Assembly (NCBI GenBank): GCA_002359215.1
Contig: DEMN01000009.1
Location: forward strand, 1 to 64,000
Source: Flavobacteriales bacterium UBA2669
GTDB lineage: Bacteria; Bacteroidota; Bacteroidia; Flavobacteriales_E; Vicingaceae
DNA length: 64,000 nucleotides
Reading direction: 5' to 3'
The position numbers and the translations under genes are program-made. Below the pieces are notes generated by a model that saw nothing but the letters and a program-made list of their open reading frames with translations, was not told the origin of the DNA and did not search any database. Of this stretch, positions 1 to 9,107 are shown piece after piece (positions within the stretch are counted from its first letter, which is position 1; each line of letters opens with the position of its first letter).

Positions 1-176
1 CCTGATACAGGTACATTACGGGCAGTTAAAGAAATTATTCCAAAACCTAAAACCATTAAACACAATAATATGATATATTTAATAATTTCTAATTTTTTAG
101 AAGTTTTTAATAAATCAGAAATATTTTTTTTAGGAGTCTTTCCGATAATGTTTGAGATATTAGATGCTGTTTTCAT
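1..176 (-). CDS. Partial membrane protein, N-terminal 58 residues
   Basis: A reading frame on the minus strand starts at an ATG (174-176) and runs off the left edge without a stop. It begins MKTASNISNIIGKTPKKN, followed by a charged stretch and one hydrophobic segment at about residues 37-51, so it looks like the cytoplasmic tail and first membrane span of an inner-membrane protein. It is divergent from ispG, and the two starts are separated by 216 bases. The family is not recognisable from so short a piece. That it is coding is an inference from the open frame, the ATG and the sensible hydrophobicity pattern. Confidence 0.5.
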   Translation of the reverse strand, partial: MKTASNISNIIGKTPKKNISDLLKTSKKLEIIKYIILLCLMVLGFGIISLTARNVPVS

Positions 177-262
177 AACAAAAGTTTTTTGTTTCGCAAT
201 GTAATATTACGTGCATCACACCAATTTTACTACTATAAATATAGGTTGTGTCGGTTCTAATA

Positions 263-294
263 TATAAACGGTAGGTTTTAGTTTATAAACGGTA
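263..294. promoter_or_regulatory. Direct repeat TATAAACGGTA x2, possible operator
   Basis: The 11-mer TATAAACGGTA occurs at 263-273 and again at 284-294, exactly 21 bp apart, or two helical turns. It lies in the divergent spacer between the truncated left-hand gene and ispG, upstream of the likely ispG promoter. Two same-face direct repeats at this spacing are typical of a dimeric activator or repressor site. No regulator can be named. Confidence 0.35.
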
Positions 295-334
295 ATTAAT
301 GTATTTTTTGATTTGAAAGATAACTTTAGTTTGA

Positions 335-367
335 TTTGAATTGACGAACATTTTAGTCTTACTTTTG
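335..367 (+). promoter_or_regulatory. Bacteroidota-type promoter for ispG
   Basis: TACTTTTG at 360-367 matches the Bacteroidota -7 consensus TAnnTTTG. TTTG at 335-338, 21 nt upstream, can serve as the -33 element. The ATG of ispG lies 25 nt downstream. Confidence 0.5.
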
Positions 368-392
368 TTAAAACTTTAGCTTTATCATAAAT

Positions 393-2321
393 ATGAAAAC
401 CACTTATTGCCTAGACTTAACATCTTACAAGAGATTCAAAACCAGAGAAGTAATGGTAGGAAATATTGGAATTGGAGGTAATAATCCTATTCGTATTCAA
501 TCTATGACCACTACAGATACAATGAACACCGAAGCTACTGTTGATCAGGCTATCAGAATGATAAATGCTGGATGCGAAATTGTTAGGATTACAGCTCCCA
601 GTAAAAAAGAAGCTGAAAATTTAGCTAATATTAAAGCTGAACTTAGAAAAAAAGGTTATAGCACTCCACTTGTTGCCGATATACATTTCACACCTAACGC
701 TGCTGAAATTGCTGCTAAAATAGTTGAAAAAGTTAGAATAAATCCTGGTAATTATGCAGATAAGAAAAAATTTGAAACATTAGATTATACAGATGAATCT
801 TATTATGAAGAATTAGAACGCATCAGAAAAAGTTTTGAACCCTTAGTAAAAATTTGCAAAGAACATGGTACAGCTATGCGTATTGGAACCAACCATGGTT
901 CTTTATCCGATAGGATTTTAAGCAGATATGGCGATACTCCACTTGGAATGGTGGAATCTGCCATGGAATTTTTACGAATTTGTAGAGATTTAGATTACCA
1001 TAATATTGTTCTGTCTATGAAAGCCAGTAATACATTAGTGGTTGTTCAGGCTTATCGTTTATTAGTTAACAAAATGATGGAGGAAGGAATGAATTATCCT
1101 TTACATTTGGGTGTTACCGAAGCTGGTGATGGAGAAGATGGTAGAATTAAATCGGCAGTTGGTATAGGAACACTTTTAGAAGATGGATTAGGAGATACCA
1201 TTCGTGTTTCACTTACCGAAGAACCTGAGTTTGAAATTCCTGTTGCCAAAACACTAGTAGAAAGATATAGCAATAGAACTATAGAAACGCCTATAACTCC
1301 AATAAAAAAATATGCTATTAATCCTTTTGAATACAACAAAAGAAAAACCAATGAGGTATTAAATATTGGCGGTTCAAATGTACCAAGAATAATGGCTGAT
1401 TTTAGCCTGAAAGAAAATATAAAACCAGCTTCACTTTTCGCGTTAGGATACAATTACTCTGTTCCTTTAGATAAATGGAATATTGGCGAAATGGCTTGCG
1501 ATTATGTTTTTCTTGGCAACAAAATAATTGACTTTGAAGTGCCAGGAACACTAGGGTTGGTTTACCTTCATAAAACTTGGTTGACGCAAAAAAATAAGTT
1601 CAACACATTTCCTTTTATAGATTCAAAAGAATACCTCAACAACGTTGAAACACACGCAAAACTGAATTTTGTTTATGTAACGCTTAATCAACTTAATAGT
1701 ACTTTCATTGATAAAATAAATAATGACAAAACTGCTGTATTGGTAATAGATACATACCACCCTCATGGTATGGCAGAGCAAAGAAAATTATTTAATGAAC
1801 TAATCTTAAATAATTGTGATGTGCCCGTAATTATCGGAAGAGCTTATGGCAATTTAACTGATGAACAAATTCAACTTTACGCTTCTACCGACATGGGGGC
1901 TTTATTGGTGGATGGGCTTGGTGATGGAGTTTTTATTGCTGCGGAGAATTGTGGTAGTGACAACTTACTCAACAGCCTTGCTTTTGGCATTTTACAAGCA
2001 ACACGTACTAGAATTTCAAAAACAGAATATATTTCTTGCCCTAGTTGCGGAAGAACACTTTTTGACTTGCAAGAAACCACAGCTAAAATCAGAAAAGTAA
2101 CTTCTCACCTTAAAGGCGTGAAAATTGGAATTATGGGTTGTATTGTTAATGGCCCTGGAGAAATGGCTGATGCAGACTATGGGTATGTTGGTACGGGAGT
2201 AGGAAAAATAACGCTATACAAAGAAAAAAATATAGTAAAAAGAAATGTTCCTGAAAAAGAAGCTGTTGAAGAACTTATTGAGCTTATAAAATCGCATGGC
2301 GATTGGATAGAACCACAATAA
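393..2321 (+). CDS. ispG: 4-hydroxy-3-methylbut-2-enyl diphosphate synthase (long form)
   Basis: IspG (GcpE) is the [4Fe-4S] enzyme of the MEP isoprenoid pathway that reductively converts MEcPP to HMBPP. The protein has 642 residues, far longer than the ~370-residue E. coli form. It is the Bacteroidota/Chlamydia/plant type, with an extra domain (roughly residues 270-530) between the N-terminal TIM barrel and the C-terminal cluster domain. The cluster ligands are visible: C549 and C552 in CPSCGRT, C583 in MGCIVNGPGE, and E590 of the same motif. The TIM-barrel start (NPIRIQSMTTTDT) is also typical. A polyprenyl diphosphate synthase that would use the pathway's products lies at 6311-7285. The gene has its own promoter and precedes a YitT gene by 73 bp. 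Confidence 0.97.
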   Translation: MKTTYCLDLTSYKRFKTREVMVGNIGIGGNNPIRIQSMTTTDTMNTEATVDQAIRMINAGCEIVRITAPSKKEAENLANIKAELRKKGYSTPLVADIHFTPNAAEIAAKIVEKVRINPGNYADKKKFETLDYTDESYYEELERIRKSFEPLVKICKEHGTAMRIGTNHGSLSDRILSRYGDTPLGMVESAMEFLRICRDLDYHNIVLSMKASNTLVVVQAYRLLVNKMMEEGMNYPLHLGVTEAGDGEDGRIKSAVGIGTLLEDGLGDTIRVSLTEEPEFEIPVAKTLVERYSNRTIETPITPIKKYAINPFEYNKRKTNEVLNIGGSNVPRIMADFSLKENIKPASLFALGYNYSVPLDKWNIGEMACDYVFLGNKIIDFEVPGTLGLVYLHKTWLTQKNKFNTFPFIDSKEYLNNVETHAKLNFVYVTLNQLNSTFIDKINNDKTAVLVIDTYHPHGMAEQRKLFNELILNNCDVPVIIGRAYGNLTDEQIQLYASTDMGALLVDGLGDGVFIAAENCGSDNLLNSLAFGILQATRTRISKTEYISCPSCGRTLFDLQETTAKIRKVTSHLKGVKIGIMGCIVNGPGEMADADYGYVGTGVGKITLYKEKNIVKRNVPEKEAVEELIELIKSHGDWIEPQ

Positions 2322-2394
2322 TTTTAATATGACAAATAACATCTTTTAATCTTTTTGTATTTACTTATTTTGCTCGACAAAAAAAAGAATTACA

Positions 2395-3282
2395 ATGTCT
2401 GATTTTTCCTTAAAAGCTGAACTAAAAAATTATTTATTTATAATTGTTGGAGCTATATTTTTAGCTACCGGAATGGTTGGTTTTCTCATCCCAAACAAAA
2501 TTGCAACCGGTGGAATTGCCGGACTTTCCATCATTTTTCACCATTTATTTGAATTACCTACGGGAGTAATTTTAATGCTAGTCAATATTCCGCTTTTGTT
2601 GCTTAGTCTAAATTATTTAGGGAGAAGATTTGCTGTTAGAACTATCATCACTATTGTAATAATAGCACTTTTTATTGATTTACTTGGTGAAATATATGCT
2701 ATCGCTGCGTTTAGCGACAATACATTACTATCATCACTTTATGGGGGAGTTCTTGTTGGCATTGGTTTAGGATTAATTTTTAAAGGAGAATCTTCTGCTG
2801 GTGCAGGAACTATTATTGCCAAAATTTTAAATGAAAAAGCCAACATTAAAACCGGAGATGCTATTCTCATCCTCGATGCTCTTGTAGTTGTAGCTGCTGG
2901 GATAGTTTTTAAAGATATTGAATTGGCGTTATGGAGTTTAATAAGCATTTATGTAAGTGCTAAATTGATTAACTTATTACTTACCGGAAGCAAACATCAA
3001 AAAATTGTACATATTGCATTAGATCATCCAGAAAAATTACAGCAAAGAATTACTAAAGAGCTTGGTATAACTGGAACACTAATGCAAGGTAAGGACTTAT
3101 ACAACTCCAATCATAAAAATATTATTTTTATTGTAGTTGATAATAGTAAAATTAATATCCTCAAAAAAATGGTGCATGCCACAGCCCCAAATGCGTTAAT
3201 GATAGTAATGGAAGCCACAGAATTACTTGGTTCTAGTAGGTACATTAATGGAGAACCTTATAAAAGAAAATTGTTTTTTTAA
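2395..3282 (+). CDS. YitT family membrane protein (DUF161 + DUF2179)
   Basis: This 295-residue protein has about five hydrophobic spans in residues 12-195, with glycine-rich helices such as FLIPNKIATGGIAGLS. A soluble C-terminal domain of about 90 residues follows, ending in the characteristic NGEPYKRK. This is the layout of the YitT family: an integral-membrane DUF161 region plus a small DUF2179 domain. The transported substrate, if any, is unknown for the family. The gene is co-directional with ispG and converges on the esterase gene, with only one base between the two stop codons. The family call is firm; the function is open. Confidence 0.88.
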   Translation: MSDFSLKAELKNYLFIIVGAIFLATGMVGFLIPNKIATGGIAGLSIIFHHLFELPTGVILMLVNIPLLLLSLNYLGRRFAVRTIITIVIIALFIDLLGEIYAIAAFSDNTLLSSLYGGVLVGIGLGLIFKGESSAGAGTIIAKILNEKANIKTGDAILILDALVVVAAGIVFKDIELALWSLISIYVSAKLINLLLTGSKHQKIVHIALDHPEKLQQRITKELGITGTLMQGKDLYNSNHKNIIFIVVDNSKINILKKMVHATAPNALMIVMEATELLGSSRYINGEPYKRKLFF

Positions 3283-3283
3283 G

Positions 3284-3955
3284 CTACCAATTATTCAATT
3301 TACGTTGCTCTTGGAGCACTTCTGCAGGCACATCATGTTTCCCTTTAAACTCAATTAATTTACAATTGATATTCGCTTTTTCAAGAATAGCTTTTTGCTT
3401 ATCAATTCTTTCTTGTGTTACATATTCATCATCATCGCCATACAACAAAAAAGAATTGGTATTAGTTTTTAATACTTCAAACTCCATATCATCAGGAAAA
3501 ACACTTGCCCACAATATTAAATTAGCACAATTTATTTTATTATCACTTATCCACCTTGCTGCTGTTGCTCCTCCCTGCGAAAACCCAATAACATTCACTC
3601 TAACCTCGGTTAAATCTATTTGGCTGAGTAATGTTTCATATAAATTATTAAGATAATTCAAATAGTCTTGGATTTCATCTTCACGATTTTCTTTAGTCAT
3701 CCAGCTTGCTCCAACTCTGCCACTAACTCCTGAAACATAAAAATTAGACAACCCTTCTGGAGCAACAACAAAGTTTTCTTCATCTGCTATCTCATCAAAT
3801 TTATGAATGAAATAATTGGCATTATACCCATAACCATGCAATACAAACCATAGTGTTTTTGCTGTAGAAATATTTCCTAAGGAGTAATAATGTGCTGTTT
3901 TCTCAACAACAATTTTATGCTTGTGCTTTTTCATCACCATTTTTGGGAGGGTCAT
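3284..3955 (-). CDS. Alpha/beta hydrolase, carboxylesterase-like
   Basis: A soluble serine hydrolase of about 220 residues. The oxyanion-hole strand is FVLHGYGYNAN (residues 37-47). The nucleophile elbow is GFSQGG with S126. The acid is likely an Asp in LLYGDDDEYV and the base His is in KGKHDVP. This matches the phospholipase/carboxylesterase (YpfH-like) group. The first ATG (3955) makes a 41-bp overlap with the upstream DUF983 gene. In-frame ATGs at 3940 and 3934 (the latter giving MKKHKHK) would cut the overlap to 26 or 20 bp and may be the true start. The overlap suggests translational coupling to the DUF983 gene. No signal peptide is seen, so it is probably cytoplasmic; the substrate is unknown. 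Confidence 0.85.
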   Translation of the reverse strand: MTLPKMVMKKHKHKIVVEKTAHYYSLGNISTAKTLWFVLHGYGYNANYFIHKFDEIADEENFVVAPEGLSNFYVSGVSGRVGASWMTKENREDEIQDYLNYLNNLYETLLSQIDLTEVRVNVIGFSQGGATAARWISDNKINCANLILWASVFPDDMEFEVLKTNTNSFLLYGDDDEYVTQERIDKQKAILEKANINCKLIEFKGKHDVPAEVLQEQRKLNNW

Positions 3956-4295
3956 ATTTTACAATAATACTTATCCAAATAGACCTAGAAACCCTAAAAA
4001 TATAAGGCAGTAAAATCAGCAATGCAATTCCATTTAGCAATAAAAATAAGCCTAAAGAATAAATATCAAAAATTATAGTTATCGCAAAAATAGCAACACT
4101 CAACGCTACCGTCAACCCATAACTTACATACATAGCTCCAAAGTAAAAACCACTTTCCGGTTCAAAATCTTGCCCGCAATTCGAACATTCTTTTGACATA
4201 TCAAAAAAACCTTTAACTCTATACATGTTTTTGTGTGTGAACATATCTCCTTTTCTACACTTTGGACATTTAAGCCCTAAAATACTTGACAACAT
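3915..4295 (-). CDS. DUF983 family membrane protein
   Basis: A 126-residue protein. It starts with a CxxC zinc-ribbon-like motif (LKCPKCRKGD) and a second pair (ECSNCGQDFEPESGFYFGAM), followed by two transmembrane segments at about residues 55-95. This is the DUF983 pattern, common in Bacteroidota and Alphaproteobacteria and of unknown function. The paired CxxC motifs suggest metal binding on the cytoplasmic side. It is the first gene of a two-gene leftward unit with the esterase, whose frame overlaps its 3' end. Confidence 0.88.
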   Translation of the reverse strand: MLSSILGLKCPKCRKGDMFTHKNMYRVKGFFDMSKECSNCGQDFEPESGFYFGAMYVSYGLTVALSVAIFAITIIFDIYSLGLFLLLNGIALLILLPYIFRVSRSIWISIIVKYDPPKNGDEKAQA

Positions 4296-4348
4296 TTTGA
4301 TGATTTTTAAACTTTACAAAATTACTTATTAAAGCTTTATTAATAGTA

Positions 4349-4378
4349 TTTGTAGCTAATGATTAATTTGTAATTTCG
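4349..4378 (+). promoter_or_regulatory. Promoter for the ABC-F gene
   Basis: TTTG at 4349-4352 and TAATTTCG at 4371-4378, with an 18-nt spacer, resemble the Bacteroidota -33/-7 promoter with one mismatch in the -7 box. Only 5 nt separate the -7 box from the ATG at 4384, so the transcript would be leaderless or nearly so. Confidence 0.45.
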
Positions 4379-4383
4379 CACCC

Positions 4384-6306
4384 ATGTTAGGAGTAAATGA
4401 TTTAACCGTAAGTTTTGGAGAACGCTATCTGTTTGATGGCATTTCTTTTATTGTAAATAAAACCGATAGAATTGGTTTAGTAGGAAAAAATGGTGCTGGA
4501 AAATCCACCTTGTTAAAAATTATGGCAAGCGAGCAAGAGCCCGATAGTGGAACTATTTCTACTCCGGCAGGCTTTACTGTTGGCTACTTACCTCAGGATA
4601 TGGATTTTATTTCCGGAAATACCGTAATTGACGAAACTAAATCTGTTTTTAAAGAAGTAAATGATATTAACGCCAAAATTGATGAAATTAATCACCAATT
4701 AGCTACGAGAGAGGATTATGAATCTGACAGTTATTTAGATTTGTTGAACCATTTGAACGATTACAACGAAAGGTTAAATGTGTTGGGTGGTTTTTCTATT
4801 GATGCCGATTGCGAAACCATTTTAAAAGGATTAGGTTTTACTCCAAAAGATTTTACACGACTTACAGATGAATTTAGTGGTGGATGGAGAATGCGTATTG
4901 AATTAGCTAAAATTCTGCTTACCAAATCGGATGTATTATTACTCGATGAGCCTACTAACCACTTAGATATTGAATCTATACAATGGTTAGAAGATTTCTT
5001 AAAAACCTATCCGGGAGGTGTGGTTTTGGTATCTCACGATAAAGCTTTTTTGGATAATGTTACTAACCGAACCATAGAAATTACCTTAGGAAAAGTTCAC
5101 GATTACAAAGCGTATTATTCCAAGTATTTAGAGTTAAGAAAAGAACGTAGAGAACAACAAGTGGCTGCTTACAACAATCAGCAAAAACAAATACAGGATA
5201 CCGAAAAGTTTATTGAAAGATTTAGATCTAAAGCCTCCAAAGCTGTTCAGGTACAAAGTAGGGTAAAACAACTCGACAAAATAGACCGAATAGAAATTGA
5301 AGAAGAAGATACCACTTCTATGCGTTTTTACTTCCCTCCTGCTCCACACTCCGGAAAAGTAGTTGTAGAAGCTATAAATATTGCTAAAAGCTTTGGCGAA
5401 AAACAAGTTTTTAAAGATGTAAATTTTTTTATTGAAAAAGGTAAAAAAGTAGCTTTAGTGGGTAAAAATGGTGAAGGTAAAACTACCATGAGTAAAATTA
5501 TTGTTGGTGAATTAGAACACCAAGGAGAGTTAAAACTAGGACATCAGGTTAAATTAGCTTATTTTGCTCAGAACCAAGCTGAAGAACTAGATAAAGAATT
5601 AACTGTTTTTGAAACCATAGACAAAGTAGCTCACGGAGAAATTAGAAAACAAGTAAGAAACCTGTTGGGAGCTTTTATGTTTGGTGGCGAAGATGCTGAT
5701 AAAAAAATTAAAGTACTTTCTGGTGGAGAGAGAGCTAGGGTGGCGTTGTGTAAACTAATGCTAGAACCAGTAAACTTATTGGTACTCGATGAACCAACTA
5801 ACCACTTAGATATTAAATCTAAAGAAATTTTGAAAGCCGCCTTAAAACGCTATGATGGGACATTAATTGTTATTTCTCACGATAGGGATTTTCTGGATGG
5901 ATTGGTTACCGAAATGTATGAATTTACTAACGGAAATGTAAAACAATTCTTAGGCGATGTTTATGAATTCCTTAAATCTAAAAAAGTAGATTCTATTAAA
6001 GAGTTTGAAAGAAAAGAAAAGCAAGTGGCCGAACAAAAAAGTAACACTTCTGAGAATAAACTCAGTTACGAAGAAAGAAAAAATAAAGATAAAGAACTTA
6101 GAAAAGCTGAAAATGCGGTTAAGAAGTCAGAAGATTTAATTACTAAATTGGAAGAGAAAATTAAAAAAATAAATGAACAGTTATTAGATCCTACTACCTA
6201 TTCGCAAGAATTAGTAGATGAATTTACCGCACTTAAAAAAGAGTTGGAAACTGCTGAAAATAATTGGGAAAAAGCTCAAGAAGAATTGGAAAAGTTGGTG
6301 GATTAG
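4384..6306 (+). CDS. ABC-F family ATP-binding protein (Uup-like)
   Basis: This 640-residue protein has two ABC ATPase domains and no membrane segments. Walker A motifs are GKNGAGKS (about residues 34-41) and GKNGEGKT (360-367). Signature motifs are FSGGWRMR and LSGGERAR, and both Walker B segments read LDEPTNHLD. The interdomain linker (about 240-320) is rich in charged helix, as in ABC-F proteins that act on the ribosomal E site. The C-terminal ~90 residues form a Lys/Glu-rich coiled coil like that of Uup. ABC-F proteins act in translation or antibiotic protection; the coiled coil favours a housekeeping Uup-type role over target protection. It converges on the polyprenyl synthase gene with a 4-bp gap. 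Confidence 0.93.
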   Translation: MLGVNDLTVSFGERYLFDGISFIVNKTDRIGLVGKNGAGKSTLLKIMASEQEPDSGTISTPAGFTVGYLPQDMDFISGNTVIDETKSVFKEVNDINAKIDEINHQLATREDYESDSYLDLLNHLNDYNERLNVLGGFSIDADCETILKGLGFTPKDFTRLTDEFSGGWRMRIELAKILLTKSDVLLLDEPTNHLDIESIQWLEDFLKTYPGGVVLVSHDKAFLDNVTNRTIEITLGKVHDYKAYYSKYLELRKERREQQVAAYNNQQKQIQDTEKFIERFRSKASKAVQVQSRVKQLDKIDRIEIEEEDTTSMRFYFPPAPHSGKVVVEAINIAKSFGEKQVFKDVNFFIEKGKKVALVGKNGEGKTTMSKIIVGELEHQGELKLGHQVKLAYFAQNQAEELDKELTVFETIDKVAHGEIRKQVRNLLGAFMFGGEDADKKIKVLSGGERARVALCKLMLEPVNLLVLDEPTNHLDIKSKEILKAALKRYDGTLIVISHDRDFLDGLVTEMYEFTNGNVKQFLGDVYEFLKSKKVDSIKEFERKEKQVAEQKSNTSENKLSYEERKNKDKELRKAENAVKKSEDLITKLEEKIKKINEQLLDPTTYSQELVDEFTALKKELETAENNWEKAQEELEKLVD

Positions 6307-6310
6307 TTTT

Positions 6311-7285
6311 TTAACTTTCTCTATGCATCAATTTCTTAGCAAAATTTTCAAAAATCGTCTTTTTCTCTTTTGGTGCTTCAATGCTATCTAAATGTGCTAT
6401 GGCAGTATTGTAGAAATGATTCATCTCATCAATAGATTTTTCTTTAATCTTTAATTGATTGTAGATGGATTTTACTCTGGTAATTTTATTTTCGGGAGAT
6501 AAGGTTTTAGAGTTTAAACAAAACTCCAATTCTTTTCTCAACGCTCCGTTAGCTAATTCCATGGTTTTTAACAACAAGTATGTTTTTTTATTCGCCAAAA
6601 TATCTCCACCTACTTGCTTACCAAATTTTTCAGGATTTCCGTAAACGTCTAAAATATCATCCATCAACTGAAAAGCAACACCTATGTTTTTACCAAATTC
6701 ATAAAAATGCTTAGCATCACTTTTTGATGCTCCTGCTATTATTGCTCCCATTTTCAGACTAGCCCCTAATAAAACTGCTGTTTTCAGTTCTATCATTTTC
6801 AAGTAATCATCAATAGTAACGTCAGCAGCTTTCTCAAAAAGCATATCGTATTGCTGTCCTTCGCAAACCTCTACTGCGATTTTATTAAACAATTTTAGAA
6901 GTTCTGGCAATACAGCAGCATCGCAAGCAGCTAATAATTGATAGGCTTCAACCAACATCACATCGCCAGATAAAATGGCTGTATTTACATCCCACTTTTT
7001 AAAAACGGTTGGTTTCCCTCTTCTTATTGGGGCATTGTCCATAATATCATCATGAACTAAAGTGAAATTGTGAAATATTTCTATCGCCAAAGCAGCATTC
7101 ATAGCTTTTTCAACTTTTCCATTAAATAAGTCATTTGCCAATAAAAGTAATCCTGGACGAATTCTTTTGCCACCTAATGAAAGTGTATAATTTATAGGAT
7201 CGTAAAGCGATTGAGGTTGTTTCTTAAAAGCATTTTTTTTTATTGCTTCTTCAACAATATGAATGAAGTTAGTCAGTTTATCCAT
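6311..7285 (-). CDS. Polyprenyl diphosphate synthase (short-chain type)
   Basis: A trans-isoprenyl diphosphate synthase of 324 residues that condenses IPP with allylic diphosphates. The first Asp-rich motif is DDIMD (D79-D83) and the second is DDILD (D209-D213). GGKRIRP near residue 38 is the IPP-binding motif. F74, five residues before the first motif, is a bulky residue of the kind that limits chain length, so a C15-C20 product is likely; this is an inference. It is the last gene of a leftward operon (exporter, rfbA, epimerase, this gene), with a 6-bp gap to the epimerase. It uses the building blocks made through ispG. Confidence 0.9.
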   Translation of the reverse strand: MDKLTNFIHIVEEAIKKNAFKKQPQSLYDPINYTLSLGGKRIRPGLLLLANDLFNGKVEKAMNAALAIEIFHNFTLVHDDIMDNAPIRRGKPTVFKKWDVNTAILSGDVMLVEAYQLLAACDAAVLPELLKLFNKIAVEVCEGQQYDMLFEKAADVTIDDYLKMIELKTAVLLGASLKMGAIIAGASKSDAKHFYEFGKNIGVAFQLMDDILDVYGNPEKFGKQVGGDILANKKTYLLLKTMELANGALRKELEFCLNSKTLSPENKITRVKSIYNQLKIKEKSIDEMNHFYNTAIAHLDSIEAPKEKKTIFENFAKKLMHRES

Positions 7286-7291
7286 TACTTT

Positions 7292-8239
7292 TTATAGAAT
7301 AAAAGAGGTGTTGCTCAATACTTTCTTCAACCCTTCCTCCAAGGTATATATTTTGTTATTCCCCAATAGTTGCTTCATTTTAGTAATATCAGGTTTTCTT
7401 CTTGTCATATCACCTTCTTCTAAAGGTGGCAAGTGCACTATTTTTGAAGATGAACCTGTTAACCTAATAATGAGTTTTGCTAACTCTAAAATAGAAGTTT
7501 CTATATCATTACCAATATTAATAGTTTGATTGACATATTCATCACTAAAAGCAGCTTTTATAGTCGCTTCAACATTGTTTTGCACATAACAGAACGTTCT
7601 AGTTTGAGAACCATCTCCATAAATAGTAATATCATTATTATTAAGTGCTGCATTAATAAATTTAGAAATAACAAAGTCCTTACTTTGCTTTGGTCCGAAA
7701 GTATTGAAAAACCTATAAATCACATAATCTAAATCATATTCTTGCTTGTACGATTTTAAAAAAGCCTCGCCAACGTTTTTCACAATAGCATAAGGCAAAC
7801 GTGAATTTAGTGGTGTAGTTTCTTCATTTTGAGGATATTCAACAGGTTCTCCATACACTTCAGAAGAAGAGGAGTAAATTACTTTTTTTACCCCTGTATT
7901 TTTTGATAATTTTAGAATATTCTCAATCCCATTAATATCTTTTAAAACTTCTATAGGATTTTCTAAAGTGCGTTGAACACCAACTAAAGCGGCATAATGA
8001 AAGACATAATCGAATGAAAAAGTATGAAAGACACTGCGTATTTCATCCAGTTTGTTTACATCACATTGAATAAATTTGAGGTTGTTTGTTGGAGCATTCG
8101 GCAGTTTATTTTTATCTCCTGTTTTTAAATTATCAACAACCACCACAAAATTATTGGCGTCTTTAATCAATCCTTCAACTAAAGAACTTCCTACAAAACC
8201 AGCTCCACCAGTAACTAATATGATTGTTTTATCACTCAT
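7292..8239 (-). CDS. NAD-dependent sugar-nucleotide epimerase/dehydratase
   Basis: An extended short-chain dehydrogenase of 315 residues. The Rossmann motif is TGGAGFVGSS (residues 10-19). The catalytic serine region is YSSSSEVYG (122-130), and Y150-x3-K154 is the active-site pair. HYAALVGV (81-88) and RFFNTFGP are typical of UDP-glucose 4-epimerase, UDP-glucuronate decarboxylase and similar enzymes; the exact substrate cannot be fixed by eye. The start codon overlaps the rfbA stop by 8 bp, which indicates translational coupling and a shared surface-polysaccharide role. Confidence 0.88.
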   Translation of the reverse strand: MSDKTIILVTGGAGFVGSSLVEGLIKDANNFVVVVDNLKTGDKNKLPNAPTNNLKFIQCDVNKLDEIRSVFHTFSFDYVFHYAALVGVQRTLENPIEVLKDINGIENILKLSKNTGVKKVIYSSSSEVYGEPVEYPQNEETTPLNSRLPYAIVKNVGEAFLKSYKQEYDLDYVIYRFFNTFGPKQSKDFVISKFINAALNNNDITIYGDGSQTRTFCYVQNNVEATIKAAFSDEYVNQTINIGNDIETSILELAKLIIRLTGSSSKIVHLPPLEEGDMTRRKPDITKMKQLLGNNKIYTLEEGLKKVLSNTSFIL

Positions 8240-9095
8240 TTACAATTTCCATTAGGTAAGTGCCATAGCCACTTTTAATCAATGGCTCTGCTAATTTAAG
8301 TAATTGTTCTTTAGTAATAAAACCTTTTCGGTAGGCAATTTCTTCTAAACAGCCAATTTTCAATCCCTGACGTTCTTCAATAACCTGAACAAACTGCGAT
8401 GCTTGCATTAATGACTGATGGGTTCCGGTATCTAACCATGCAGTTCCTCTGTCTAGAATACCAACCTCCAACTGGCTTTTTTCTAAGTAGATTCTGTTGA
8501 TATCCGTAATCTCATACTCACCTCTGGCACTTGGCCTTAGTGTTTTAGCTATTTCTACTACTTGGTTATCATAAAAATATAAACCTGGAACAGCAAAATG
8601 AGATTTTGGTTTTAGTGGTTTTTCTTCAATAGAAATCGCTTTATTATTTTCATCGAACTCTACAACTCCATAACGTTGTGGGTCAGAAACATGATAAGCA
8701 AAAACAACTCCACCTTTAGGTTCTCTCAATTCAACTAATAATTGTTCTAGACCTGTTCCATAAAAAATGTTATCTCCCAAAATTAAAGCAACACTATCAT
8801 CACCAATAAATTTTTCACCAATAACAAAAGCTTGTGCTAACCCATTTGGTACTTCTTGTACTTCGTATTCAAACTTACACCCAAACTGAGAACCATCTCC
8901 TAACAAAGTTTTAAAACTTAAATTATCATGAGGTGTTGTAATGATAAGAATTTCCCTAATTCCGGCACTCATCAATATTGAAATAGGGTAGTAAATCATT
9001 GGTTTATCGTAAATTGGCATTAACTGCTTACTAACAGCTAATGTTAATGGGTGGAGACGGGTTCCTGAACCTCCGGCTAATACTATTCCTTTCAT
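8232..9095 (-). CDS. rfbA: Glucose-1-phosphate thymidylyltransferase
   Basis: RfbA makes dTDP-glucose from dTTP and glucose-1-phosphate, the first step toward dTDP-rhamnose and related deoxysugars. The 287-residue length is typical. Visible motifs are the nucleotidyltransferase loop GGSGTRLHP (residues 8-16), KQLMPIYDKPMIYYP (sugar-phosphate/nucleotide site), LILGDNIFYG and EEKPLKPKS. No rfbB, rfbC or rfbD homologue with clear motifs is adjacent except the epimerase/dehydratase that overlaps it, so the pathway's other genes lie elsewhere or the neighbour supplies a branch step. It sits 12 bp downstream of the RND exporter gene. Confidence 0.95.
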   Translation of the reverse strand: MKGIVLAGGSGTRLHPLTLAVSKQLMPIYDKPMIYYPISILMSAGIREILIITTPHDNLSFKTLLGDGSQFGCKFEYEVQEVPNGLAQAFVIGEKFIGDDSVALILGDNIFYGTGLEQLLVELREPKGGVVFAYHVSDPQRYGVVEFDENNKAISIEEKPLKPKSHFAVPGLYFYDNQVVEIAKTLRPSARGEYEITDINRIYLEKSQLEVGILDRGTAWLDTGTHQSLMQASQFVQVIEERQGLKIGCLEEIAYRKGFITKEQLLKLAEPLIKSGYGTYLMEIVNE

Positions 9096-9107
9096 GTGTG
9101 TTAAGGT

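Noticed and set aside
1094..1453. Open frame on the minus strand inside ispG
   Set aside because: It is antisense to a strongly conserved enzyme, has no promoter or start context, and its low-complexity hydrophobic sequence is what the reverse of ispG codons would give.
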